Below, piece by piece: positions 6,317-13,735 of a stretch of 15,291 nt of DNA; within the stretch, counting starts at the first letter, position 1, and each line of letters opens with the position of its first letter. Source of the stretch: JAFLUQ01 sp964537995 (GTDB lineage: Bacteria; Bacillota; Clostridia; UMGS1883); assembly GCA_964537995.1 (NCBI GenBank), contig CAZICW010000039.1, positions 1 to 15,291 of the forward strand. The letters are read 5' to 3'. The notes under the pieces are model-generated. The model was not told the origin of the DNA, did not search any database, and was given only the letters and a program-made list of their open reading frames with translations. A program made the translations under genes and the position numbers.

Positions 6317-7528
6317 TTATTTCACTTCCTCCGGTTTAAGCAGAACCTTGTCGTATTCCTTCAGCGGAACATAATCCGCGGCGGCTCCCGGAGGAGTATA
6401 CTTCGCGTCCACAATGTAAAAGCTGTCGTCCTCCGAGCGGAAGGGATTGTCATTGACGTAGCGGAAGCTCTTTTTCTTGTCCAAAAGAATGTATACCCCC
6501 TTCTTGTCGCCCTCGATTCTGAGTGCGGCGGAAGGGATTTTCAGTCCGCTTTTGCGCAAAAGCACAAGCTTATAGTCCACGCTTCTCAGCCCCGTTATTC
6601 CCTCTACATACAGGTTGCTTTCAACCGCAATCGCGCGCTTTCCGTCTTCGGCTTCGCTGATATAGCGGACTGTAGCGTCAACCTCGGCCGCTTCGGCGGT
6701 GTCGATAAGCACGCTCACGCTGTCGCCGACGCTTATGTCCTTCGCTTCCTCGTCGGAAACGACCGCTGTCAGATACCAGCTGAAGCTGTCGGTTATTTTG
6801 CACGCTTCGCCCGCCGACGGCTCATACTCCTCCAGAATTTCGTCAAAGGACTCAATGTCGGACGGGAGCAAAGTCGAAAGACGCTCCGGCGAGCCGTATT
6901 TTTCCAATCCGTCCACAGCCGCGCTGTAAATTCCCGCGACCGGAGCGTAAATTTCCGTCTGAGCCGTGCCGATTGAATTTTCAATTTCGGCCTTTCTTTC
7001 GTATAGCTGTGACAGCAGTGTTTCACGCGCTTCGCTCTCTTCCAGCTCCGACGAACGGGTTTTCAGATAGCCGATTTCCTTTTTCAGCTCCGAAGCCTTG
7101 GAATAATCGCCGCCGCGTACGGCTTCACGCAGACTTTCGACGCTGTCGGTCACGGCCGAGGCGATGCGCCGCGTGTCGGAATGATAAAGATTTGCGACAA
7201 TGTTGCTTTTCTCAATATCCTCTATTCTGCCGTTCAGCGTGGAAAGCTCCTCCAGCATGGCTTCATCGGGCTGACCGCTTATCACGGTGCCGACTCTCGC
7301 TCCCTTTTTTACTCTTTCGCCGTCGTTCACATACGCTTCAAAAACTCCGTAAACGGCATTGGTAACAATGGTTTCGTCGCGGAGAATATATCCCATGCCG
7401 CTTATGCTCTTTTCGTATTCGTAATATGTAACCGTTTCGGTGCTGTAAGGGCTGGCGCAATAGCGCACCGAGCTGACCATCGCGGCAACGATTACAATTA
7501 TGAACACAATTCTGATTGCTTTTCGCAA
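6317..7528 (-). CDS. HlyD-like membrane-anchored adaptor (barrel-sandwich hybrid protein), function unknown
   Basis: The 403-residue product has a short basic N terminus, one membrane segment (about 5-19), and an extracytoplasmic part built like HlyD/RND adaptors. Half of a lipoyl-type barrel lies at about 56-83 (AVYGVFEAYVNDGERVKKGARVGTVI), then a long charged helical region likely to form a coiled-coil hairpin (about 90-190), then the second barrel half (EIYAPVAGIYSAAVDGLE, about 192-209), beta-rich domains and a C-terminal region. Such adaptors normally link an inner-membrane transporter to an outer partner, but no ABC, RND or MFS gene lies nearby. The TTG at 7528 is chosen because AGGTG sits seven bases upstream; hfq ends 10 bases before it. 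It abuts yggS, so a role linked to the envelope or septum is plausible but unproven. Fold assignment is good; function is unknown. Confidence 0.82.
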   Translation of the reverse strand: MRKAIRIVFIIVIVAAMVSSVRYCASPYSTETVTYYEYEKSISGMGYILRDETIVTNAVYGVFEAYVNDGERVKKGARVGTVISGQPDEAMLEELSTLNGRIEDIEKSNIVANLYHSDTRRIASAVTDSVESLREAVRGGDYSKASELKKEIGYLKTRSSELEESEARETLLSQLYERKAEIENSIGTAQTEIYAPVAGIYSAAVDGLEKYGSPERLSTLLPSDIESFDEILEEYEPSAGEACKITDSFSWYLTAVVSDEEAKDISVGDSVSVLIDTAEAAEVDATVRYISEAEDGKRAIAVESNLYVEGITGLRSVDYKLVLLRKSGLKIPSAALRIEGDKKGVYILLDKKKSFRYVNDNPFRSEDDSFYIVDAKYTPPGAAADYVPLKEYDKVLLKPEEVK

Positions 7529-7538
7529 CGTATTTCAC

Positions 7539-7775
7539 CTACTCGTCTACTTCCTCAAGATTAAATTTCACGGGGACGAAGGGAATAATTGTGGAAATGG
7601 CGTGCTTATAAACAAGCTCCTGCTTTCCGTCGCAATCAAGGACAACGGTATAGCTGTCAAAGCCCTTGACCTGCCCTTTAATCTGAAAGCCGCTCAGCAG
7701 ATATACAATAATCGTTGTATGATCTCTGCGTACGGAATTTAAAAATACGTCCTGAAGATTAATCTGTGCTTTCAT
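7539..7775 (-). CDS. hfq: RNA chaperone Hfq
   Basis: A 78-residue Sm-like protein that forms hexameric rings and binds small RNAs and mRNA A/U-rich tracts. The Sm1 region (FLNSVRRDHTTIIVYLLSGF followed by QIKGQVKGFDSYTVVL) and the Sm2 signature YKHAISTI (about 56-63) are clear; H58 lies in the proximal-face uridine pocket. The C-terminal tail is short and acidic (NLEEVDE), as usual outside Proteobacteria. The ATG at 7775 overlaps the miaA stop as ATGA, with GGAGG about 12 bases upstream inside miaA. The frame stays open another 34 codons upstream, but that part is miaA read in another frame. The miaA-hfq pairing is widely conserved and supports the call. Confidence 0.97.
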   Translation of the reverse strand: MKAQINLQDVFLNSVRRDHTTIIVYLLSGFQIKGQVKGFDSYTVVLDCDGKQELVYKHAISTIIPFVPVKFNLEEVDE

Positions 7776-8707
7776 AATAAATCGTTTCCTCCAAAAATAT
7801 TTTTTCTCGCTATATTCAAGGCCTGCTCCCGCGCATTTGCGGGATTGAGCCAATATATATCGTTTCTGCGCAGCCATGTAAGCTGCCGCTTCGCGTAACG
7901 GCGCGAATTTTGCTTTATTGCTTCCGCGGTCTCGGCGAGGGTGAACTTTCCGTCGAAAAAATCCAGCATTTCTTTATAGCCTATCGCCTGAACCGCCGTC
8001 GGCGCTTTCTCCCTTATCGGCAACAGCTCCCGACGCACCTCGTCGGCAAGTCCGTTTTCCAGCATTATGTCAACTCTGCGATTTATCCTTTCATAAAGAA
8101 CCTCCCTCGGATAAGCCGTCGCGACGCGTACAGCTCTGTAGGGCGACGGGCGGCGGCTTTTAAGGTTCAGGCTTTCCCTGCTTTCGCCGCTGAGCTTTAT
8201 AAGCTCGATTGCCCGTATTACACGTTTAAGGTTGTTGGGGTGAATTTTTTCCGCTTCCGAGGCGTCAAGCTCCCGAAGCAGAGAGTGAACCGCTTCCGCG
8301 CCCTTTTTTTCCGCCATTGAGCGAAGCTCGGCTCTCAGCTCTTCGTCGCCGCCCGGAGCGGAAAAGTCTGTGCCGGCAATTAAATTGTCGATATAAAGTC
8401 CCGTGCCGCCGACAATTATCGGCAGCTTCCCCCTTGCATGAACATCCTCGACGGCAGCCTTTGCCTCGGCGCAGTAGCGCGCCACGCTGTAACTTTCCCA
8501 AGGCTCCGCCACGTCAATCATATGATGCGCCGCCGCTCTGCGTTCATTTTCGTCGGGCTTTGCGGTACCGATGTCAAGGCGGCGATAGACCTGCATTGAA
8601 TCCGCCGACACTATTTCGCCGTCGAGAGCCCGCGCAAGCTCGATTCCAAGGCTTGTTTTTCCGCTCGCGGTCGGGCCGCACACCACGATTACGGGTATTT
8701 TGTCCAT
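7772..8707 (-). CDS. miaA: tRNA dimethylallyltransferase MiaA
   Basis: Transfers the dimethylallyl group from DMAPP to N6 of A37 in tRNAs reading codons that start with U, giving i6A37; MiaB, encoded upstream in this window, then methylthiolates it to ms2i6A37. The 311-residue product has a P-loop GPTASGKT (11-18), DSMQVYRRLDIGTAKP (36-51), GGTGLY (100-105) and the C-terminal QAIGYKEML and RRYAKRQLTWLRR segments that bind the tRNA anticodon arm. Length is typical. The ATG at 8707 lies three bases after the mutL stop, with AAGGA about 12 bases upstream inside the mutL end. It overlaps hfq by four bases. Assignment is firm. Confidence 0.98.
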   Translation of the reverse strand: MDKIPVIVVCGPTASGKTSLGIELARALDGEIVSADSMQVYRRLDIGTAKPDENERRAAAHHMIDVAEPWESYSVARYCAEAKAAVEDVHARGKLPIIVGGTGLYIDNLIAGTDFSAPGGDEELRAELRSMAEKKGAEAVHSLLRELDASEAEKIHPNNLKRVIRAIELIKLSGESRESLNLKSRRPSPYRAVRVATAYPREVLYERINRRVDIMLENGLADEVRRELLPIREKAPTAVQAIGYKEMLDFFDGKFTLAETAEAIKQNSRRYAKRQLTWLRRNDIYWLNPANAREQALNIARKNIFGGNDLL

Positions 8708-8710
8708 TAC

Positions 8711-10603
8711 TCAAACTATCCTTTTAAACATTTTTTCAATCTGATATTTAGTTATTTTAACCGATATGGGACGTCCGTGCGGACAGGTTGAAACGCCTTC
8801 AAGCGCAAGAGCTCGGCTTACAAGCTTTTCCATTTCGTCAAGAGTCAGTTCCTTGCTTCCCTTTATTGCCGAGCGGCACGCCACAGTATACATGGCTCGG
8901 TCGCGGCGATCGCCTATGCTTCCGTTTCCTTCGCCCATAAGCACACCCGCAAGCTCGGAAAGGAGGGCTTCGCCGTCGTCGGCGCCGCAGTCGGCGGGGA
9001 TGCCGCGCACAAGCAGTGTGTTGCCTCCGAGATCTTCAAGCTCAAAGCCCATTTCCCGCAGAAAATCCATATTACCGGTGACGGCTTCGTATTCCCGCGG
9101 AGATAATACGGCGCTTTGCGGAATCATAAGAAGCTGCATTGCGATCCTCTCCTCGCTTTTTCTCAGCTCTTCATAGCGTATCCGCTCGTGGGCGGCGTGC
9201 TGGTCGATAAGCACAAGCGCGCCCTCACTTTCCGCAAGGATATATGTTGAAAAAAGCTGTCCGATTATTTTTATCGGTTCGGGAACCTGCGGCTCCTCGA
9301 CTTCGGCTTTCTCCGCGGAAATCTTTGAAGCCCTCGGAAACAGCTCCGCCTTTTGCACAATCGGACTTTTTATTTCTCCCCGTTTCAGCTTCAGCTCCGT
9401 CTCTTTATCAAGGCGTTCGATTTGCTTTTTGGAGAGTATGGGATTAAGCTCAACGTGCATTTCTCCAACGTCGCTGCCGCCGCTTTCATCGGGAGCGGGA
9501 GTATACGGTCTAAACCTTGTACGGACGGAAATTTGCTCCGTATCGGGCTTGGCAAACGGCATTCTGTAGCTTTCTCCGCCGCGCACAAACGAGGGATTCG
9601 CGTTTCTCGCTCCCGCCGCCGCGCCGAGCATATTTTTCACTGCCCAGTATACCGCGTTGTAAACGGCTTTATCGTCGGCAAACTTAATTTCGGTTTTTGT
9701 GGGATGTACATTTACGTCGCAAAGCGACGGATTCATTTCTATGTTCAGTACCGCAACGGGAAACCGCCCGACCATAAGCTCATTTTTATAGGCTTCGGAA
9801 AGCGCGAGCGACAAAACCTTGTTCACTACGCTTCTGCCGTTGACAAAAAACACCTGCATACTCCTGCTCGGACGGGAAAGGCTGTTCTTTCCGGCAAGTC
9901 CCGTCACGCCGATACCGTCGAAGGAATAGCCGACTTCTCTCATTTCGGAGGAAAAATCCTTCCCCCACAGGCAACGCACCGCATCCGAGAGACTGTTGTT
10001 GCCGGGAGTGAAGAAAACTTCCTTTCCGTCGCGCACAAGCCGGATAGAAACGTCCGGACGCGCAAGCGCCTGACGCTGGCAGACCTCGGTCACAAGAGCG
10101 GCTTCGGCGCTGTCTTTTTTCAAAAACTTCATGCGTGCGGGAGTGTTGTAAAATAAATTCTCCACAGTCACCGTCGTACCGTTGGGACAGCCGATTTCCT
10201 CGTTCAGCGTCAGCTCTCCGCCCTCAACGACAATATGAGAGCCGAAGGGAGAGTCGGCGGGTTTTGTCAGCATATCGGTTTTGCTGACCGAGGCTATCGA
10301 GCAAAGCGCTTCTCCGCGAAAGCCGAGGGTTGTTATATGCTCAAGATCTTCTTCGTCCCTGATTTTGCTTGTAGCGTGACGCATAAACGCCTTTTCCGCG
10401 TCGTCGGGCAGTATGCCCGATCCGTCGTCGGCGACCCTTATATAGGAGATTCCGCCGTGACGGATTTCCACGGTTATTGACCTTGCTCCCGCATCTATTG
10501 AATTTTCGACCATTTCCTTTATTGCGTTCGCCGGACGCTCCACAACTTCGCCCGCCGCTATTTTTTCGGCGGTCGCCTTGCTGAGAATGTTTATTTTCCC
10601 CAC
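8711..10603 (-). CDS. mutL: DNA mismatch repair protein MutL (endonuclease type)
   Basis: MutL couples mismatch recognition by MutS to strand incision. The 630-residue product has the GHKL ATPase domain: AAGEVVERPANAIKEMVENSIDAGA, DDGSGI, HATSKI and TLGFRGEAL. The C-terminal domain keeps the metal-dependent nickase motif DQHA(X)2E(X)4E as DQHAAHERIRYEE (467-479), plus ACR (575-577) and CPHGRP (607-612). This marks a nicking MutL as used by bacteria lacking MutH. A QLLMIP segment (490-495) matches the beta-clamp-binding motif. The GTG at 10603 is preceded by GGAGG with seven-base spacing. The gene follows mutS after 52 bases containing a stem-loop and ends three bases before miaA. Assignment is firm. 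Confidence 0.98.
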   Translation of the reverse strand: MGKINILSKATAEKIAAGEVVERPANAIKEMVENSIDAGARSITVEIRHGGISYIRVADDGSGILPDDAEKAFMRHATSKIRDEEDLEHITTLGFRGEALCSIASVSKTDMLTKPADSPFGSHIVVEGGELTLNEEIGCPNGTTVTVENLFYNTPARMKFLKKDSAEAALVTEVCQRQALARPDVSIRLVRDGKEVFFTPGNNSLSDAVRCLWGKDFSSEMREVGYSFDGIGVTGLAGKNSLSRPSRSMQVFFVNGRSVVNKVLSLALSEAYKNELMVGRFPVAVLNIEMNPSLCDVNVHPTKTEIKFADDKAVYNAVYWAVKNMLGAAAGARNANPSFVRGGESYRMPFAKPDTEQISVRTRFRPYTPAPDESGGSDVGEMHVELNPILSKKQIERLDKETELKLKRGEIKSPIVQKAELFPRASKISAEKAEVEEPQVPEPIKIIGQLFSTYILAESEGALVLIDQHAAHERIRYEELRKSEERIAMQLLMIPQSAVLSPREYEAVTGNMDFLREMGFELEDLGGNTLLVRGIPADCGADDGEALLSELAGVLMGEGNGSIGDRRDRAMYTVACRSAIKGSKELTLDEMEKLVSRALALEGVSTCPHGRPISVKITKYQIEKMFKRIV

Positions 10604-10620
10604 GGTTTCACCTCCCGTGT

Positions 10621-10669
10621 AAAATTGGGAACGGAAAATTTTTCACCGTTCGCTTTTATTCCCGATTTT
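10621..10669 (-). repeat. Stem-loop overlapping the mutS 3' end, copy A of a repeated structure
   Basis: On the minus strand the 11-base arm AAAATCGGGAA (10669-10659) lies in the last mutS codons and reaches the stop; after a 27-base loop comes TTCCCAATTTT (10631-10621), complementary except for one C-A mismatch. The left arm is identical to that of the stem-loop before mutS (13320-13310), the right arm differs by one base, and the loops share short blocks such as AAA, AGCG and GAA. A competing inner stem GAACGG/CCGTTC uses 10651-10646 and 10634-10629. No U run follows, so this copy is unlikely to terminate well. It ends four bases before the mutL ribosome site GGGAGG, so it may affect mutL expression or mark an RNA cut. 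Confidence 0.6.
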
Positions 10670-13238
10670 CGAGTAAATTTTGCAATTCATACAGCTTATT
10701 CAACGCCTCTATGGGTGTAAGCGTTGTCACGTCGATGCTCCGAAGCTCCTCCAAAGCCGGATTTTCAGCCGCCGAAAGGCTGAGCTGAAGCTGAGCGTTT
10801 TCCGTATTGGGCGCAGTCCGTTTGACCTCGCCGCTCTCAATCGACGCGAGAACCTCCTTCGCCCGTTTTATCACGGGAGCGGGTACTCCGCAGAGCTTGG
10901 CGACCTCTATTCCGTAGCTGTCATCGGTTCCGCCGCGCACAATCTTTCTGAGGAAGGTTATGTCGTCGCCGCGTTTTTTGCAGACCGTGTTGTAATTTTT
11001 TACCCCCGAAAGCTGCTCTTCCAGCACCGTAAGCTCATGATAGTGGGTGGCAAAAAGAGTCTTCATGCCGATTTTTTCGGTTATATACTCAATAACCGCC
11101 CACGCAATCGAAAGGCCGTCAAACGTACTTGTACCGCGCCCGATTTCGTCCAAAATACAAAGACTTTTCTTCGTGGCGTTTTTTAGAATATAGCTCACCT
11201 CGCCCATTTCAAGGGTAAAGGTACTCTGCCCCGACGCAAGGTCGTCGCTCGCGCCGATGCGTGTGAAAACCTTGTCAATTACCCCGATGCGGCATTTTTC
11301 GGCAGGCACAAAGCTGCCCATCTGCGCCATAAGCGTTATTACGGCAACCTGCCGCATATATGTTGATTTTCCCGCCATATTCGGCCCCGTTATTACCGCG
11401 GTGCGGTTCGCGCCGCAGTCCAGCTCGGTATCGTTCGGCACAAAGACCGTATTTTTCAGAAGCTGCTCCACCACGGGGTGGCGACCGTCCTTTATGTAAA
11501 TTTCGTCGGACATATTGATTTCCGGACGGACATAACGGTTTTTAACCGCCGTCTCCGCCAAAGAATACAACGCGTCCACCGACGCAATCGCCCTTGCCGT
11601 GCGGTCGATGCGTTCAACCTCGGCGCATACCTTGCAGCGTATATCGACAAACTGCTCATATTCGAGCGAAGCAAGCCGCTCCGACGCTCCGATTACAGTA
11701 TTTTCAATTTCCTTAAGCTCGGCGGTAATGAACCTTTCGCCGTTTGTGACGGTCTGCTTTCGTACATAATCGGGCGGAACCTTATCCAGATTGGAATTGC
11801 TGACCTCGATAAAAAAGCCGAAAACCTTGTTATATTTAACCTTGAGATTTTTAATTCCCGTGCGCTCGCGCTCTCTTGCCTCGATGCTGCCTATACTGCC
11901 GCGTCCGCCGTCGGAGGCGGCTCGCAGGCGGTCGATTTCCTCATTAAAGCCCGTTTTTATCAGGCCGCCGTCGCGCAGGGAGAGCGGCGGCTCGTCATTG
12001 ATCGCTCTGTTTAAAAGGTCGTATATATCGTCCATCGTATCGAGCATTGCCGCTTGGCGGTTTATTATCGGACTTCCGCAGCGGCTCACCGCATTGTACA
12101 GTTTCGGCAAAGCTCCGAAGGAGGTGCGCAGGGAAACCAAATCACGCGCGCTGCATACGCCGATTGATACGCGCCCCATAAGGCGCTCTATATCAAGTAT
12201 TCCGCCGAGAGCGTCCTTCAGATCCTCGCGCAGAGAAAGATTTTCCGCAAGCTCTTCCACTCCGGACAGCCGCGCGCTTATCGCCCCCGCGTTGACAAGA
12301 GGGCAGAGTATCCAGCTTTTCAGCATACGGCTGCCCATTGAAGTGCGGGTTTTATCCAGCACTCCGTAAAGGCTGCCGCGCTTGGTCTTATCGCGCATGG
12401 TTTCGGTAAGCTCAAGATTGCGGCGGCTGTTCGCGTCTATATCCACAAATTCCTTTGAGGTGTAAAGCTTGATTTCCCGTATATGTTCAAGATGGGATTT
12501 CTGGGTTTCCACAAGATATTCGATTATCGCCGCAGCAGCCGTCAGCAGCAGCGGATTTTGAATTTCCTCCCCATTTGTGAGCTGTCTGTCAACCGTCTGC
12601 CTTGCCGAAACGGAAATATCCGCTCCGTCGTATGCGAAAACCATCGCCTTGTCGCCGCAGTCGCGGAAGTAAGCGTTGAGCCGCTTATCGAACCTGCCGT
12701 CGCCCCCGACGGCAATTTCTACGGGCGAAAAACGCGCAAGCTCATTTATCAGCTTTTCGCAGTTTTTATCGTTTTCTATGCTTGTTCCGAGCATTTCGCC
12801 TGTCGAAACATCGACAAAGACCAGGCCGCAGCTGTTATTTTCCGCAAAAATCGACGCAAGATAATTTGCCGCGCGCGATGAAAGCACATTTTCGTCCACA
12901 ATCGTTCCGGGAGTAATTATGCGGGTTATTTCGCGGCGTACGATTGTTTTTGTGTTTTTCGGATCCTCCATCTGTTCGCAGACGGCGACCTTATGTCCCT
13001 TGGCAACAAGGCGGGAAATGTAGCCTTCGGCAGAATGGTAAGGGATTCCGCACATCGGCGCGCGTTCCTCCATTCCGCAGCTTTTGCCCGTAAGAGCAAG
13101 CTCCAGCTCGCGGGAAGCGACAAGAGCGTCGTCGAAAAACATTTCGTAAAAATCGCCGAGACGGAACATAAGAATCGCGTCCTTATGGGCTTGCTTTATT
13201 TCAAGATATTGCTTCATCATAGGTGTGTATTCGCCCAT
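10656..13238 (-). CDS. mutS: DNA mismatch recognition protein MutS
   Basis: MutS detects base mismatches and small loops and recruits MutL. The 860-residue product carries the Phe-x-Glu mismatch-reading motif in GDFYEMFF (F30, E32), the lever and clamp domains, and an ABC-type ATPase with Walker A GPNMAGKST (618-626), STFTLEM, Walker B LCILDE (D697, E698) followed by IGRGTSTFDG, and ATHYHEL. A QLSLS segment (818-822) resembles the QLSLF beta-clamp-binding motif, and a C-terminal helical dimerisation region follows. The ATG at 13238 is chosen because GGGAGG sits seven bases ahead; the frame continues upstream to a TTG, but that stretch would contain the ribosome site. The gene is flanked by two related stem-loops. 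Assignment is firm. Confidence 0.98.
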   Translation of the reverse strand: MGEYTPMMKQYLEIKQAHKDAILMFRLGDFYEMFFDDALVASRELELALTGKSCGMEERAPMCGIPYHSAEGYISRLVAKGHKVAVCEQMEDPKNTKTIVRREITRIITPGTIVDENVLSSRAANYLASIFAENNSCGLVFVDVSTGEMLGTSIENDKNCEKLINELARFSPVEIAVGGDGRFDKRLNAYFRDCGDKAMVFAYDGADISVSARQTVDRQLTNGEEIQNPLLLTAAAAIIEYLVETQKSHLEHIREIKLYTSKEFVDIDANSRRNLELTETMRDKTKRGSLYGVLDKTRTSMGSRMLKSWILCPLVNAGAISARLSGVEELAENLSLREDLKDALGGILDIERLMGRVSIGVCSARDLVSLRTSFGALPKLYNAVSRCGSPIINRQAAMLDTMDDIYDLLNRAINDEPPLSLRDGGLIKTGFNEEIDRLRAASDGGRGSIGSIEARERERTGIKNLKVKYNKVFGFFIEVSNSNLDKVPPDYVRKQTVTNGERFITAELKEIENTVIGASERLASLEYEQFVDIRCKVCAEVERIDRTARAIASVDALYSLAETAVKNRYVRPEINMSDEIYIKDGRHPVVEQLLKNTVFVPNDTELDCGANRTAVITGPNMAGKSTYMRQVAVITLMAQMGSFVPAEKCRIGVIDKVFTRIGASDDLASGQSTFTLEMGEVSYILKNATKKSLCILDEIGRGTSTFDGLSIAWAVIEYITEKIGMKTLFATHYHELTVLEEQLSGVKNYNTVCKKRGDDITFLRKIVRGGTDDSYGIEVAKLCGVPAPVIKRAKEVLASIESGEVKRTAPNTENAQLQLSLSAAENPALEELRSIDVTTLTPIEALNKLYELQNLLENRE

Positions 13239-13270
13239 TTTGCCGCCTCCCTCGCGCAAAATCAAAATAA

Positions 13271-13320
13271 AAAATCGGGAATCTCTAAATGTTCTTCGGC
13301 CGCTGTTTGTTCCCGATTTT
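13271..13320 (-). terminator. Terminator-like stem-loop upstream of mutS, copy B of a repeated structure
   Basis: Nine bases after the stop of the YlbF-family gene, the minus strand has a perfect 11-bp inverted repeat, AAAATCGGGAA (13320-13310) and TTCCCGATTTT (13281-13271), with a 28-base loop. TTATTTTGATTTT follows, giving a U-rich 3' side like an intrinsic terminator or attenuator. The loop is longer and the stem more A/U-rich than in an ideal terminator, so partial termination is more likely than a full stop. It occupies most of the 90-base gap between the YlbF-family gene and mutS, which otherwise holds only the mutS ribosome site. I see no good promoter between it and mutS, so some read-through seems necessary. 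Confidence 0.62.
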
Positions 13321-13328
13321 CCATCGCT

Positions 13329-13715
13329 TTAACGGCAGCCGCCGCAGGTTGAGCAGCTTCCGCTGCAGCCGCCGGGAAGCTGACCCGTTATATGGTAAGA
13401 AAGAATTGCGTTCATTTGATCGATTATCGCCTGAAACGCGCGCTGAGCGTTTATGCAGTCGGCAATGGAATCGTTCGATGCCGCCTTTTCGTATGCCTCG
13501 GAAACGGCATCGCGGATTTCGTTCATTCTCTCCGCGCCGACGTCGCCTTTGCTGATTTCTTCGTTTAAATCGCGGCGCAAAGCGTTATACTCGGAAAGCA
13601 GCTTCACCGCTTCTTCATCCTGCTCCTGTCTGGCTTCCGCCAATTTAAGCGCCTTATATTCCGCGCTGTTCACGATTGCCTCGCCGAGCTCTCTTGCTTT
13701 TTCAAATACATCCAT
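13329..13715 (-). CDS. YlbF/YmcA-family protein (Ric complex type) with C-terminal cysteine cluster
   Basis: The 128-residue product is helical with an N-terminal MDVFEKARELGEAIVNSAEYKAL and central IRDAVSEAYEKAASNDSIADCINAQRAF, as in the YlbF/YmcA family. In Bacillus subtilis, YlbF, YmcA and YaaT form an Fe-S-containing complex that directs RNase Y and affects competence, biofilm and sporulation decisions. The C terminus has four cysteines in a CX3CX2CX2C pattern (C117, C121, C124, C127), suited to binding an iron-sulfur cluster. Its place right after miaB and before mutS matches ymcA in Bacillus. The ATG at 13715 has AAAGGAA about eight bases upstream; the frame runs 16 codons further but into the miaB end. 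Whether it acts as YmcA or YlbF, or replaces both, cannot be told here. Confidence 0.85.
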   Translation of the reverse strand: MDVFEKARELGEAIVNSAEYKALKLAEARQEQDEEAVKLLSEYNALRRDLNEEISKGDVGAERMNEIRDAVSEAYEKAASNDSIADCINAQRAFQAIIDQMNAILSYHITGQLPGGCSGSCSTCGGCR

Positions 13716-13735
13716 TTTATATATTCCTTTCCGTT

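Noticed and set aside
6029..6976. A 315-codon plus-strand frame across yggS and the HlyD-like gene
   Set aside because: It spans the junction of two well-supported minus-strand genes and its translation shows no family features, so it is an antisense shadow.
7776..7877. Longer Hfq with 34 extra N-terminal residues
   Set aside because: The extra part is the miaA end in another frame; Hfq homology begins at the ATG at 7775, which overlaps the miaA stop as ATGA.
9353..10156. Plus-strand open frames over mutL, with a similar one over miaB (14270-15079)
   Set aside because: Both are antisense to genes with intact catalytic motifs, and neither has start signals or domain content.
13239..13265. 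MutS starting at an upstream TTG
   Set aside because: Those codons contain the GGGAGG ribosome site placed seven bases before the ATG at 13238, and MutS homology starts at that ATG.
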